Of a DNA stretch of 33,415 nt, positions 16,066-24,250 are shown piece after piece. The notes below the pieces were generated by a model. It saw only the letters and a program-made list of their open reading frames with translations, was not told the DNA's origin and made no database searches. This DNA comes from DASTPP01 sp035762175 (lineage in GTDB: Bacteria; Myxococcota_A; Polyangia; Polyangiales; Polyangiaceae). The DNA is taken from NCBI GenBank assembly GCA_035762175.1, contig DASTPP010000046.1, positions 1 through 33,415 on the forward strand. The letters run 5' to 3'. Both the position numbers and the translations under genes were made by a program. Position 1 is the first letter of the stretch; each line of letters starts with the position of its first letter.

Positions 16066-16180
16066 GGCTTTCCCTCGAGAGCGGGTCCCGGCGATGGCGC
16101 CGGCCCCGCGTGGTTCGACCCGAAAGCCCAAGCAAGCCAAGTGCCACCGCGGCGCGAGCTCGGCCCTGCCCCGGCGCGAG

Positions 16181-18196
16181 TCAGGGCGCCGAGCGCCGCC
16201 CCGTCGCCGCGGGCGCGGCGCGCGTCGCGCCGGCGCCGAGCGAGCGAGCCTCGCCCTCGAGCCAGCCATCGCCGACGGGCCAGGCGACGTCGACCTTGCC
16301 CTGCCGCAGGCGCAGGCCCACGGCGAGCGGCCCCATCGCCACGCGGAACGCGCCCTCCGAGCCCGCCGGGGCGACCAGGTAGCGCCCCTTCGCGTCGAGC
16401 GCGCCGGCCCGCGCCGAGGCGACCCCGAGGTCGAAGCGCCCCGAGCCGTACGAGACGCCGCCCGAGGCCTTCAGCCCTTCGAGATCGAGCCACTCGGCGA
16501 ACCACGAGGGCATCGAGCCTCGCCCGGCGAGCGCCGCCGTCAGCGGCGACAGATCGCGCGCCTCGAGCGCCCAGCCCGCCCGCAGGCCGAAGGGCGCCAG
16601 ATCGAGGCGCGCGCCCCTCGCGTCGAGCGCGAACCAGTAGCCCGACCGGCCCTCGCCGCCCCGGGGCGTGAACGCCACGTCGCGCCCCACCACCCGCAGC
16701 GAGCCGGGCACTTCTGCCCCGGGGCGGGGCGCGAAGGGAGCGATCGACGCGTCGAGCGAGACGTCGCCCGTCCAGCGCGTGTCGGCGGCGACGAGATCGA
16801 GGCGCTCGGCCTTCGCTCGCACCTCGCCCGACGCCTGTCCCTTGCCGTCGGTGCGCAGCGCGGCCGAGGCCCGCGCCCGGCCGCCCCGCAGCGCCCAGCC
16901 CTCGGTCTGGCCGACCAGATCGTGCAGCCGCGAGAGATCGTCGGCGCCGGCCGACTCGACCTCGAGGCGCGCGCCCTGGGGCTCGAACGAGGCCGGCGAC
17001 GAGAAGTCGGTCGCGGGCAGCGCCAGCGCCCCCTCGAGCCCGCGCGCCCAGGCGACCGCGCCCTCGCCCTCGCCCGCCCAGAGCGACGCCGCGGGCACGC
17101 CGACCCAGAGCGACGACGCGCCGCCCTTCGCCTCGAAGCGCGCGCCCGCCGACGCCGCGACGAGCGAGGCGGGGCCGCGGCGCACGACGAGGCGCCCCGC
17201 CTCGTAGCGCACGCTGCTGCCCGGGGCGGCGACGCCGTGGTCGAAGCGCAGGCGCGCCGAGAGCTGGCCGCTGCCGTCGCGCGCCTCGGCGCCGCCCGGC
17301 AGGCCGTACAGATCGAGGAAGGCGAGGCTCGTCACCTGCGCCTCGAGGTCGACCGAGCCCGAGATGCGCCGCACCACCTCGAGCCCCTTCGGCTCGTCGA
17401 GCTCGAACGAGGGGATGTCACAGCGCACGACGCCCTCGACCCCCCTCGCCGCCTCGTGCTCGCCCACGCTCAGCCGGCCGCCGAGGAACTCGAGCTCGGC
17501 CGGCCCCACCCAGAGCCGCTCGCCCGGCACCAGGTGAAACGCGCCGTAAAGGCGCCCGGGGCCCTCGTACCGAAACTCTTGAACCCACACCTCGCGCACG
17601 CTCGCCTCGACGTCCGCGAGGGATACCTCCCAGGCCTTCTCGCGATCGGTCTCGGGCTTCGCCTCGTACTCGAGCAGGGGCGGGTCGTCGTAGCCCCCGA
17701 TGGGCGGGTAGGCCGCCACGTCGGGCGCGCGCGCGCGCTCGGGTCGCACCCGGTGCCGCAGCCGGAACGACACCCCCTCGCCCCGCAGGTGCCGCATCGC
17801 GATCTGCCGCCGCGCGAGCATCGGCACGCTCACGCGCAGGCTGCCCTCGCCCAGCTCGAGCCGCCACTGCACGTTGTTGTCTTGCCCCTGCAGGCTGACG
17901 CGGCGAAACTGCACGACGCCCGGCACGATCGACCAGGCGCCTTCGTAGCGAAGCGTCGTCGACTGGTCGGTCGGCGAGAAGTGGCGCGCGGCGACGCCGC
18001 CGCCGAGCACCACGTTGGCCGCCGCCACGTACGCGAGCTCCGCCCCGAGCGCCGTCAGCGCCGCCACGCGCAGGGCCGCGAGCACACGACCCTTGGTGCC
18101 CTTCGGTCTCTTCGCCCGCGAGCGCTCGGCCGAAGCGTTGGTCGCGGGGGGCGGTGGCGTCGGGCCACTCCAAGAGCTTCGCAGGGGGGCATCCAT
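16181..18196 (-). CDS. AsmA-like membrane-anchored periplasmic protein, 671 aa
   Basis: A basic N-terminus (residues 20-40) leads into one TM segment (about 41-65, ALRVAALTALGAELAYVAAANVVL), and the remainder is exported. The body is made of repeated beta-strand-like stretches with W/F/Y-x-L/V alternation and many phrases such as GEGSLRVSVPML, GSVDLEAQVTSLAFLDL and GLKASGGVSYGSGRFDLGV, typical of the AsmA/TamB/YdbH superfamily that forms lipid-carrying grooves between the membranes. I cannot assign a subfamily. The start ATG has GAGG five bases upstream. It is the first of three envelope genes on this strand (then the coiled-coil lipoprotein and uppP), 115 bases from the next. Role in lipid or glycan transport is inference. 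Confidence 0.75.
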   Translation of the reverse strand: MDAPLRSSWSGPTPPPPATNASAERSRAKRPKGTKGRVLAALRVAALTALGAELAYVAAANVVLGGGVAARHFSPTDQSTTLRYEGAWSIVPGVVQFRRVSLQGQDNNVQWRLELGEGSLRVSVPMLARRQIAMRHLRGEGVSFRLRHRVRPERARAPDVAAYPPIGGYDDPPLLEYEAKPETDREKAWEVSLADVEASVREVWVQEFRYEGPGRLYGAFHLVPGERLWVGPAELEFLGGRLSVGEHEAARGVEGVVRCDIPSFELDEPKGLEVVRRISGSVDLEAQVTSLAFLDLYGLPGGAEARDGSGQLSARLRFDHGVAAPGSSVRYEAGRLVVRRGPASLVAASAGARFEAKGGASSLWVGVPAASLWAGEGEGAVAWARGLEGALALPATDFSSPASFEPQGARLEVESAGADDLSRLHDLVGQTEGWALRGGRARASAALRTDGKGQASGEVRAKAERLDLVAADTRWTGDVSLDASIAPFAPRPGAEVPGSLRVVGRDVAFTPRGGEGRSGYWFALDARGARLDLAPFGLRAGWALEARDLSPLTAALAGRGSMPSWFAEWLDLEGLKASGGVSYGSGRFDLGVASARAGALDAKGRYLVAPAGSEGAFRVAMGPLAVGLRLRQGKVDVAWPVGDGWLEGEARSLGAGATRAAPAATGRRSAP

Positions 18197-18481
18197 ACGT
18201 ACCTCGCGTCACAAGCATCGTTCGTACCGCGCGCGCAAGGACGCGCCCCCGCTTGAGCCCCACGCGAGCTCGTCGTTCTGTGCTGAAGCTCGGGTTTGCC
18301 GCGACGTGGCAAAAGAGAGGGGTGTGGCGAGCCGCCCCAGCTCTGCGCCCCTACGTCAGCCCCCTCCGCGGGCGGGCTCCCCCAGAAAATACCCGGCCGG
18401 AGACCAAACGGAAACTTGGCCCGTTGTGTGCTCAGAGGGCAAGGCTAGCGCTCGCACCACTCCGGTCGCGCCCCGACGAGC

Positions 18482-19042
18482 ATGGTTCGCTTCGCTCACG
18501 ACAAGTTCGACCACGCCCTCTGCAGCGGCGAGTTCTCCCGCTCGGCCCCCGTCGTTCCGACGTTGACGCCCACACCGCAGGCCAAGGTCGCGTCGTACCC
18601 GACCCTCGAGCAGGCACGAAAGGCCGTCGAAGTCTTGTTCGAAGAGGGGCTGCCGAGGCGCCATGTGTACGTCGTCGACGACGCGCGGCGCCCCGCCGCC
18701 GCCTTCACCTACGGGCGGGCGGCGGTGCAGGGCGCGGCCGCGGGCGCCTGGGTGGGCCTCGCCCTCGGGTTTCTGTCGGGGGTCGTCAAGCTCGGCACCT
18801 GGCACATGTACGCGCTCGGCGAGCCCTCCCTCGGCGGCCGCGCGCCCTTTCTCGTCGCCGCGCTCTTCTGCGCGCTGGCCGGCTCGCTCGTCGGCGCCCT
18901 GCTCGGGGCCTTTACGCACGCGATCACCGACGCCTCCGAAGGCGAGGCGGGCGAAGGCGGCACGGGGGGCCAGTACGACGTCTTGGTCGACGCCGAGCAC
19001 GCCGAAGGGGCCCGCACGCTGCTCTGGCTCGAGGGGCCCTGA
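18482..19042 (+). CDS. Two-TM membrane protein with stress-protein-like N-terminal domain
   Basis: A 186-residue protein. Residues 34-68 (KVASYPTLEQARKAVEVLFEEGLPRRHVYVVDD) resemble the short alpha/beta domain of general stress proteins of the YflT/DUF1269 kind. Two Gly/Ala-rich TM segments follow (about 82-100 and 116-139, the latter LVAALFCALAGSLVGALLGAF), with glycine-zipper spacing, then an acidic Gly-rich stretch and a C-terminal strand YDVLVDAEHAEGARTLLWLEG that may repeat the first domain's fold. Probably an inner-membrane protein; function unknown. It is divergent from the AsmA-like gene across 285 bases, in which no promoter could be named with confidence, and is followed by a strong hairpin. 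Confidence 0.75.
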   Translation: MVRFAHDKFDHALCSGEFSRSAPVVPTLTPTPQAKVASYPTLEQARKAVEVLFEEGLPRRHVYVVDDARRPAAAFTYGRAAVQGAAAGAWVGLALGFLSGVVKLGTWHMYALGEPSLGGRAPFLVAALFCALAGSLVGALLGAFTHAITDASEGEAGEGGTGGQYDVLVDAEHAEGARTLLWLEGP

Positions 19043-19058
19043 GGCAGCCCGCCGGCTT

Positions 19059-19100
19059 GATTTCGAAATCCCCCGGGAGGTCGGCGGCGACCTCCGGGGG
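19059..19100 (+). terminator. Palindrome plus long hairpin after the stress-type gene
   Basis: A perfect 12-bp palindrome GATTTCGAAATC (19059-19070) is followed at once by an 8-bp perfect stem GGAGGTCG/CGACCTCC (loop GCGG), extended by five more C-G pairs past a one-base bulge. It starts 16 bases after the stop of the upstream gene. It has no clean U-tract. The right arm is also the start of the 42-bp repeat array. Confidence 0.5.
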
Positions 19101-19211
19101 GAGTTTCAACCTCGCCGAGGGGTGGCTGGCGACCTGCGGGTTGAGTTTCACCCTTGCCGGGTCGTCGGTGGCGACCTCCGGGTTGAGTTTCACCCTCCCC
19201 CCGAGGCGGCC
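19086..19211. repeat. 42-bp tandem repeat, three units plus a degenerate fourth
   Basis: Units start at 19086, 19128 and 19170 with conserved GGCGACCT, GCGGG or CCGGG, and GAGTTTCA blocks. A decayed fourth unit (GGGTTCAACCTCGG) runs into the end of the permease gene and supplies the TCA that is that gene's stop codon on the minus strand. The period is 14 codons; on the minus strand it reads KLNPEVATDDPARV, KLNPQVASHPSARL, KLPPEVAADLPGDF. No start signal or family supports it as a gene. Confidence 0.9.
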
Positions 19212-19230
19212 TCGGCCCCTCGGCCGGGGT

Positions 19231-20562
19231 TCAACCTCGGTCGTGCCGCGTCTGCGAGCCGAGGCCGATGGGCTGGCTCGCGTGGCCGGCCATGGGCAAG
19301 AGGACGCGGGCCTTGCCTTTCGGCCCGGGGCGCGCGGCGGGCCACAGGGGCTCGCCCGGGTCGAGCAGGACGGCGACCCAGCGCAGGCTCTCGACGCGCT
19401 CGCAGACGACCTTGACGACCATGGTGATGGGCACCGAGAGCAGGGCGCCGAGCGGGCCCCAGAGCCAGCCCCAGAAGAACATGGCGACGAGCACGGCGAG
19501 GGGCGAGAGGCCGAGGCGCTTGCCGAAGAGGCGCGGCTCGAGCACGTTCCCGATGGCGAAGAGGATGGCGACGTAGCCCGCGGTGACGAGGGCGGCGGGG
19601 CCGAGGCCGCGCCCGAGCAGGGCGACGGCGACGGCGGGCACGGTGGCGACGATGACGCCGACGTTCGGCACGAAGTGCGCGAGGAACATGAAGAGCGAGA
19701 GCGGCAGCGCGAAGTCGACGCGCAGCGCGACGAGGACGGTGGCGGCGCCGAGGGCGGCGAGGGCGCTCGTGGCGGCCTTGAGCAAGAGGTAGGTCTGCAC
19801 CTGGCGCACGGCGTGCTCGACGCGCAAAAAGCCCCCGTCGGCGTCGGGCACGAGCCGGCGCAGCTTGCCGCCGAAGTCGGCGATCTCGCAGAGCGAGAAG
19901 AAGACGAGCAAGAGGACGATGACGCCCTGCGAGACGAGGTCGGCGGTGGTGAAGAGCGTCGAGCGCACGAGCGTGAGGGCGCCGGCGCCGCCGAGCAGCG
20001 TCGTGAGCTGCTCGGGCGTGGTCGAGAAGCCCTGGCGGTTGAGGGCCGCCGAGGCGCCCTCGAGCAGGGCGGGCACGCGCTCGGCGTAGACGGGCAGCTG
20101 CAGGCGTAGCTCTTGGGCCGAGAGGGCGAAGAGCGCGCCGAAGGCGCCGACGGCGACGAGCAGGCAGACGAGGGCGAGGGCGGCGGCGGCGGCGCGGGGC
20201 ACGCCGCGGCTGACGAGCCAGGCGACGACGGGGGCGGCGAGCGACGCGAGCAGCACCGCCAAGAGCAGCGGCACGGCGAACGACTGCGCCCAGTGCAGCG
20301 CGACCACGACGGCGGCGAAGGCGGCGACGTTGATGAGGCCGAGGGCGGCGCCGCGCCCCCTCGCGCCGCGCTGCGGCTTGGCGGCCGGCGCGGCGCCCGC
20401 GGCCTTCGCGGCCCGCCTCGCTTCGGCCCCTTCGTCGCCCGGGCCGGCCGCGGCGCGCCCGCCGGGGGGCCACGCGGGCACGAGCTCGGCGCGGAGCGGG
20501 CGGGGGCCCGAGGCAGGGGCGGGCGGCGGGGCCGAAGGCCGGGGGACGCTCGCGGGGGTCAT
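19231..20562 (-). CDS. AI-2E family transporter (PerM/TqsA-like permease)
   Basis: A 443-residue inner-membrane protein. After about 85 residues of Pro/Ala/Arg-rich cytoplasmic sequence come paired TM segments (INVAAFAAVVVALHWAQSFA, VPLLLAVLLASLAAPVVAWL, a third near AAAALALVCLLVAVGAFGAL), a soluble region, then TTADLVSQGVIVLLLVFFSL and the well-conserved C-terminal half with FMFLAHFVPNVGVIVATVPA, NVLEPRLFGKRLGLSPLAV and FFWGWLWGPLGALLSVPIT. The family includes TqsA (AI-2 export) but also Na+/H+ exchangers, so the substrate is open. The start MTPASVPRPSA is preferred to upstream in-frame codons, which lie in shadow. Its stop is inside a decayed unit of the neighbouring 42-bp repeat. Confidence 0.9.
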   Translation of the reverse strand: MTPASVPRPSAPPPAPASGPRPLRAELVPAWPPGGRAAAGPGDEGAEARRAAKAAGAAPAAKPQRGARGRGAALGLINVAAFAAVVVALHWAQSFAVPLLLAVLLASLAAPVVAWLVSRGVPRAAAAALALVCLLVAVGAFGALFALSAQELRLQLPVYAERVPALLEGASAALNRQGFSTTPEQLTTLLGGAGALTLVRSTLFTTADLVSQGVIVLLLVFFSLCEIADFGGKLRRLVPDADGGFLRVEHAVRQVQTYLLLKAATSALAALGAATVLVALRVDFALPLSLFMFLAHFVPNVGVIVATVPAVAVALLGRGLGPAALVTAGYVAILFAIGNVLEPRLFGKRLGLSPLAVLVAMFFWGWLWGPLGALLSVPITMVVKVVCERVESLRWVAVLLDPGEPLWPAARPGPKGKARVLLPMAGHASQPIGLGSQTRHDRG

Positions 20563-20811
20563 GACGCGACCGGGCCTCGCGGAGGGCTCGGGCGACCCGG
20601 CGCGCGGTGGGCGCCCCTCGGGGGGGCGAAGAGCCGTCGCGCACCGATGTTCATTCGTCCGACCTCCGTCGTTGGGTAGAAGCGCCTTTCTCCTGGTTGA
20701 GCAACGGTTGTGCCGCGGGGGCGCCGCGCGCCCGCGGGCGTGTGGGGCGGGCCCCGCGCGGCGCCCGCGCTCGGGGCGCTGGGGCAAAGCGCCGCCGCCC
20801 GTGGCGTTTCG

Positions 20812-20920
20812 GAGGGCCCGAGCACGCCGAGGCCGTCGAGCGCCTGCGAGGGCCCGAGCGCGCCGAGGCCCGCCGAGCGCCTGCGAGGGCCCGAGCGCGC
20901 CGAGGCCCGATCGGGGCAGC
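20812..20920. repeat. 36/37-bp tandem repeat, three units
   Basis: Units begin at 20812, 20848 and 20885 with GAGGGCCCGAGC(A/G)CGCCGAG followed by a variable second half, the first two ending in GAGCGCCTGC. It lies in the 449-bp gap between the divergent permease and FadL-like genes. The remainder of this gap shows an AT-richer patch (20640-20710) that may hold promoters, but no box matches well enough to name. Confidence 0.85.
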
Positions 20921-21011
20921 GGCCCCGGGGTGTAGCCCTTGTGCCGGCCCTGTGCTTTAGGAGCAAGCTCGCCGGCGCCGGCCTTCGTGCGCCCGGCCGA
21001 GGCGAAGGGTC

Positions 21012-22580
21012 ATGAACGAGAGAGAGACGGGCGTGTGGGCGGGCCGGGCGGCGCGGGGCGGGCGCGGCGGGGGGCGCCGGGCGCTCGCGGCGGGGGCGGC
21101 GCTCTTGGCGGCGGCGAGCGTCGCGCCCCCGTGCCGCGCGCAGGCCAACCACCGCCCGACGACGCTCGGGGGCCGCTCGATCTTGATGGGCGGCACCGGC
21201 GTCGCGCTCGCCCGCGACGCCTCGGCGCCCTTTCTGAACCCCGCCACGATGGTGCGCATCGCCGACCGGCGGGTCGCCTTCTCGATCAACGCCTACGCGC
21301 TGTCGGTGGTCAACCTGAGCGAGTGGTACCGGCCGCGCCAGCCCTACCTGAGCGGCGTCGGCGCGGTGCCCGGCCGGCGCACGACGGCGCAAGACATCGC
21401 CTTCGACGACCTGCCCTCGACGCTCTGCGTGTTCCTGCTCGACCCGCCGCGCGGCCCCGAGGCGGCCGGCGGGGCGGCGCCCGCGGCCGACACGGGCTCC
21501 GGCCACGCGCGCCCGCCGCGCGCGCCCGCCGGCGCGAAGAAGCTCGCGGTCTGCTTCGGCAACGCCGACCGGCGCGACTTCGGCCTCTACGACGACGAGC
21601 GGCAGGCGGGCGGCGGGGCGGTCTCGCTGCAGACCTCGTCGACGATCCACCGCTGGCGCCGCTACGTGCTCGGCCCGAGCTTCGCGTACGCGCTCAGCGA
21701 CGAGTTCGTCGTCGGCGCCTCGGCCTACGCGCAGTACGGCGTCTTCCGCGGGCTCTGGTCGACGAACGTGTGGGCCGACGACGGCGCGGGCGGCGCCGCC
21801 GTCACCTCGTTCGACCACCTGGCCCGCGGGCGCGAGTTCGCCCTCGTCGGCAGCGTGGGCGCGACCTACCGCCAGGGCGACGTGACGCTCGGCCTGAGCA
21901 TCGCCCCGCCCACGCTCTCGATCGCGGGCACCGCCTCGGCGCACCACTTCGTGCGCGACGCGCGCGACCAGACGCTCGCCTGGCGTGGCAGCGGCAGCTT
22001 TTCGACCGCCCTGCCCTGGCGCGCCGTCCTCGGCGCCGGCTTCGAGCGCGGGCGCACCACCTACGAGCTCGATCTGGGCCTGAGCGCCCCCACCCGCCGC
22101 GCCTACCGGGCCCGGCTCGAGGGCGACGTCGCCGCCGGGGGCGGCCTGAGCGGCTCGCTGCCCTTCGCCCGCTCCGACTCGGAGCGCGCCCGCCCCGTCG
22201 TCAACCTCTCGGCCGGCGTCGAGCACTTCGTCGGGCCCTCCCTCAGCCTGCTCGGGGGCGTCGGCACCGACGTCTCGGCCGTGCCGCCCGACGCGCTCGA
22301 CCGCGACCACCCCTTCCCCTTTTTTACCGACCGCACCTCGCGCGTCACCTTCTCGCTCGGCGTCGGCTCGTACGGCGCGGGGGGCGAGCTGCTCGGCGGC
22401 TTCGCGTTCGACTACGGCTGGGGCTCGCGCCTCGGCGTCGACGCCTTCAGCGACTCGCCCGACTTCGCGGTGGCGCGGCAGCGCTCGTACAGCGTTCTCT
22501 TCGTGCTGAGCGGCTCGCAGAGCGTGCGCGCGCTGCGCCGCGCGATCGAGGACGTGCAAAAGGTCGTGGGACGGAAGTGA
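21012..22580 (+). CDS. FadL/OmpP1-like outer-membrane beta-barrel protein
   Basis: A 522-residue exported protein. The signal peptide (to about residue 44, AALLAAASVAPPCRAQA) is followed by the family's N-terminal hallmark GGRSILMGGTGVALARDASAPFLNPATM, as in OmpP1/FadL/TodX hydrophobic-substrate channels. The rest alternates polar and hydrophobic residues with many strand-like pieces (RYVLGPSFAYALSDEFVVGASAYAQYG, FALVGSVGATYRQGDVTLGLSIAPP, RVTFSLGVGSYGAGGELLGGFAFDYGWGS). A Pro/Ala-rich insert near 150-180 is non-conserved. The end QKVVGRK does not carry the terminal aromatic expected for barrel insertion, so the last strand lies earlier. GAAGG precedes the ATG. It converges on the MCE operon, which fits envelope lipid handling without proving it. 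Confidence 0.8.
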   Translation: MNERETGVWAGRAARGGRGGGRRALAAGAALLAAASVAPPCRAQANHRPTTLGGRSILMGGTGVALARDASAPFLNPATMVRIADRRVAFSINAYALSVVNLSEWYRPRQPYLSGVGAVPGRRTTAQDIAFDDLPSTLCVFLLDPPRGPEAAGGAAPAADTGSGHARPPRAPAGAKKLAVCFGNADRRDFGLYDDERQAGGGAVSLQTSSTIHRWRRYVLGPSFAYALSDEFVVGASAYAQYGVFRGLWSTNVWADDGAGGAAVTSFDHLARGREFALVGSVGATYRQGDVTLGLSIAPPTLSIAGTASAHHFVRDARDQTLAWRGSGSFSTALPWRAVLGAGFERGRTTYELDLGLSAPTRRAYRARLEGDVAAGGGLSGSLPFARSDSERARPVVNLSAGVEHFVGPSLSLLGGVGTDVSAVPPDALDRDHPFPFFTDRTSRVTFSLGVGSYGAGGELLGGFAFDYGWGSRLGVDAFSDSPDFAVARQRSYSVLFVLSGSQSVRALRRAIEDVQKVVGRK

Positions 22581-22623
22581 GCCGGCGGAGGCCGCCCGGC
22601 CGCCCAGGCGGAAGCCTGGGCGA

Positions 22624-22695
22624 GGGTAGCCTCAAGGCACCCCGCCGGCCTCGGGCGCGGGGTAGGCTCAGGGCACCCCGCCGGCCTCGGGCGCG
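22624..22695 (-). repeat. 36-bp direct duplication covering the 3' end of the PqiC-like gene
   Basis: Units 22624-22659 and 22660-22695 match at 34 of 36 positions. The unit in the gene contains its stop codon; the downstream unit repeats the codons for AYPAPEAGGVP and again ends in TGA, in the same frame. This is a recent tandem duplication of a gene end together with its stop. Confidence 0.9.
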
Positions 22696-23309
22696 GGCGC
22701 GAGCTCGCCGCTCACGTCGCGGGCGATGCGGCGCACCAGGTCGTCGAGGGCCCCGGCCATGGCCCGGGCGACGGCGTCGGCCTCGTCGCCGCCGACCGCG
22801 ACGGGCCGCTCGGCGCCGAGCGTGCGCTCGAAGCGCACGCGCCGCTCGTCGTAGAAGAAGGCGGCCGCCCGGACGCGGGCGAGGTGGCGCGGGGCCTTGA
22901 CCTCTTCGAAGGCCGTCAGCTCGACCTCGAGCGAGGGGCCGCCCGGCTGCACCGCGCGCTCGAGGCCGCACTCTTCGTAGAGGGCGCGGGTCAGGGCGCG
23001 GCGCAAGAAGGCCTCGGGCTTTTCCGTCCAGCGCCGGTCTTCGTAGTAGCCGATCTCGAACTCGGAGCGGCGGAGCGCGATGCGCTCGCGCAGGTCGGCG
23101 CCGCTGCGGACGCGCGCGAGGCGCACCGCCGGGGCGGCCCCGGGGGCGGGCCGGGCGCAGGCGCCGGGGGCGGGCGGGGCGCCGCCCTCGCGGGCGGCGG
23201 CCTCGACGTCGAAGTAGCGCGGCTCGAGCGGCGCGCTCTTGCCGGTGAGGGCGCAGGCCGAGAGCCAGAGCGCCGCGAGCGGCGCGAGGGCGGAAGGTCG
23301 GGGGGTCAT
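22668..23309 (-). CDS. ABC-type transport auxiliary lipoprotein (PqiC-like)
   Basis: A 213-residue lipoprotein: MTPRPSALAPLAALWLSAC has a clean lipobox (LSAC, Cys19). The mature part resembles the PqiC/YmbA auxiliary lipoproteins (PF03886) found with MCE systems: an early PLEPRYFDVEAA strand, then VRLARVRSGADLRERIALR, the phrase EFEIGYYEDRRWTEKPEAFLRRALTRALYEE, and a later VELTAFEEVK...VRAAAFFYDERR. In such systems the lipoprotein probably links the MCE ring to the outer membrane. Its ATG overlaps the stop of the MCE gene (ATGA), so translation is coupled. It is the last gene of the operon, and its 3' end is duplicated in tandem downstream. Confidence 0.85.
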   Translation of the reverse strand: MTPRPSALAPLAALWLSACALTGKSAPLEPRYFDVEAAAREGGAPPAPGACARPAPGAAPAVRLARVRSGADLRERIALRRSEFEIGYYEDRRWTEKPEAFLRRALTRALYEECGLERAVQPGGPSLEVELTAFEEVKAPRHLARVRAAAFFYDERRVRFERTLGAERPVAVGGDEADAVARAMAGALDDLVRRIARDVSGELAPAPEAGGVP

Positions 23310-24250
23310 TGGGTGCCTCGCTTCGCCCGCCCCTTGAGGAGCATGTCGGGGTCTCGCTCGATCGCGTCGGTGAGCCGGTTGACGCCCTCGGCCGCCTCGC
23401 GAATGTCGCGCAGGGTGGCCTCGAGCTCGGCCGAGAGGCCGGTGGCGCCACGGGCCGCCTCGCCGATGGCGGCCGAGGTGCGCTGCGCGCTCGAGAGCAG
23501 GCCGCCGTCGCCCTCGGCCAGGGCGAGCACGCCGTCGACGCGCTCGGCGGTGCGCCGGAGCGAGCGCAGGGTCTCGCCGGTCTCGCGCGAGAGGCGCCCG
23601 GGCTCGAGCTGCTCGACCGCGCCGCGCACCGCGCTCAGGGTGCGGTCGGCGTTCTCGAGCGTCGCGGCGGTGCGCTCGGAGAGCCCCTTGACGTCGGCGT
23701 CGCCGATGAGGGTGTCGACCTTGCCGACGAGCTGGTGCACGCCGTCGACGAGCTGCGGCACGCGGTCGGCGACCTGCACGAGCGCGTCCTCGACGCCCTT
23801 CATCGTCGAGCGCGCGGCCGGCAGGTAGTTCGGCGGCGCGGGGAAGGGCAGCGGGGGCGGCGGGTAGGCGGCGGGCGGAAAGTAGTCGAGCAGCACGAAC
23901 TTCACGCCCGTGATGCCGACCGACGCGAGCTGCACGCGCATGTCGTCGGGCACCCGGCCCCGCTCGAGGCCGAGGCGGGCGGCGTCGGCCTTGGTGACGG
24001 CGCTGGTGACCTCGACGTGGCGCCGGTCGGGCGCGACGTCGATGGCCGCGACGCTGCCCACCGTCACCCCCCGGAACTTGACCGGCGAGCCCTCCGCGAG
24101 GCCCTGCACCGACTCGTCGAAGTACGACACGTACGCGACGGTCTCTTCGCGCAGTCCGCGCGCCCCGAAGGCGACGAGCGCGGCGATCGCGAGCAGCGCG
24201 CCGAGGGCGACGAAGAGCCCGAGCTTCCAGTGGTTGGCCGGCCGGCTCAC
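23306..24250 (-). CDS. MCE/MlaD-family lipid-binding protein
   Basis: A 314-residue protein anchored by one N-terminal TM segment (residues 9-29, LGLFVALGALLAIAALVAFG) with one periplasmic MCE domain: YFDESVQGLAEGSPVKFRGVTVGSV, then VRVQLASVGITGVKFVLLDYF after a charged middle. MCE domains form hexameric rings with a lipid channel. A Pro-rich segment (YPPPPLPFPAPPNY) joins it to a long helical tail (about 150-300) with TMKGVEDALVQVADRVPQLV and TLENADRTLSAVRGAVEQLE, as in longer MCE proteins that extend a needle-like tube. The GTG start overlaps the stop of the ATPase gene (GTGA) and is fixed by this and by the TM segment. Lipid species and direction of transport cannot be read. Confidence 0.93.
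   Translation of the reverse strand: MSRPANHWKLGLFVALGALLAIAALVAFGARGLREETVAYVSYFDESVQGLAEGSPVKFRGVTVGSVAAIDVAPDRRHVEVTSAVTKADAARLGLERGRVPDDMRVQLASVGITGVKFVLLDYFPPAAYPPPPLPFPAPPNYLPAARSTMKGVEDALVQVADRVPQLVDGVHQLVGKVDTLIGDADVKGLSERTAATLENADRTLSAVRGAVEQLEPGRLSRETGETLRSLRRTAERVDGVLALAEGDGGLLSSAQRTSAAIGEAARGATGLSAELEATLRDIREAAEGVNRLTDAIERDPDMLLKGRAKRGTQ

Noticed and set aside
16004..18256. 750-codon plus-strand open frame antisense to the AsmA-like gene
   Set aside because: No recognisable motif; mirror of the GC-rich codons of the true gene.
18924..19193. 89-codon minus-strand frame containing the KLNPEVATDDPARV repeats as a gene
   Set aside because: No ribosome binding site, antisense to the preceding gene over most of its length, Arg-rich tail; treated as a repeat, though listed as a finding.
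20559..22559. 666-codon minus-strand open frame antisense to the FadL-like gene
   Set aside because: Only low-complexity sequence; the plus-strand gene has signal peptide, family motif and ribosome binding site.
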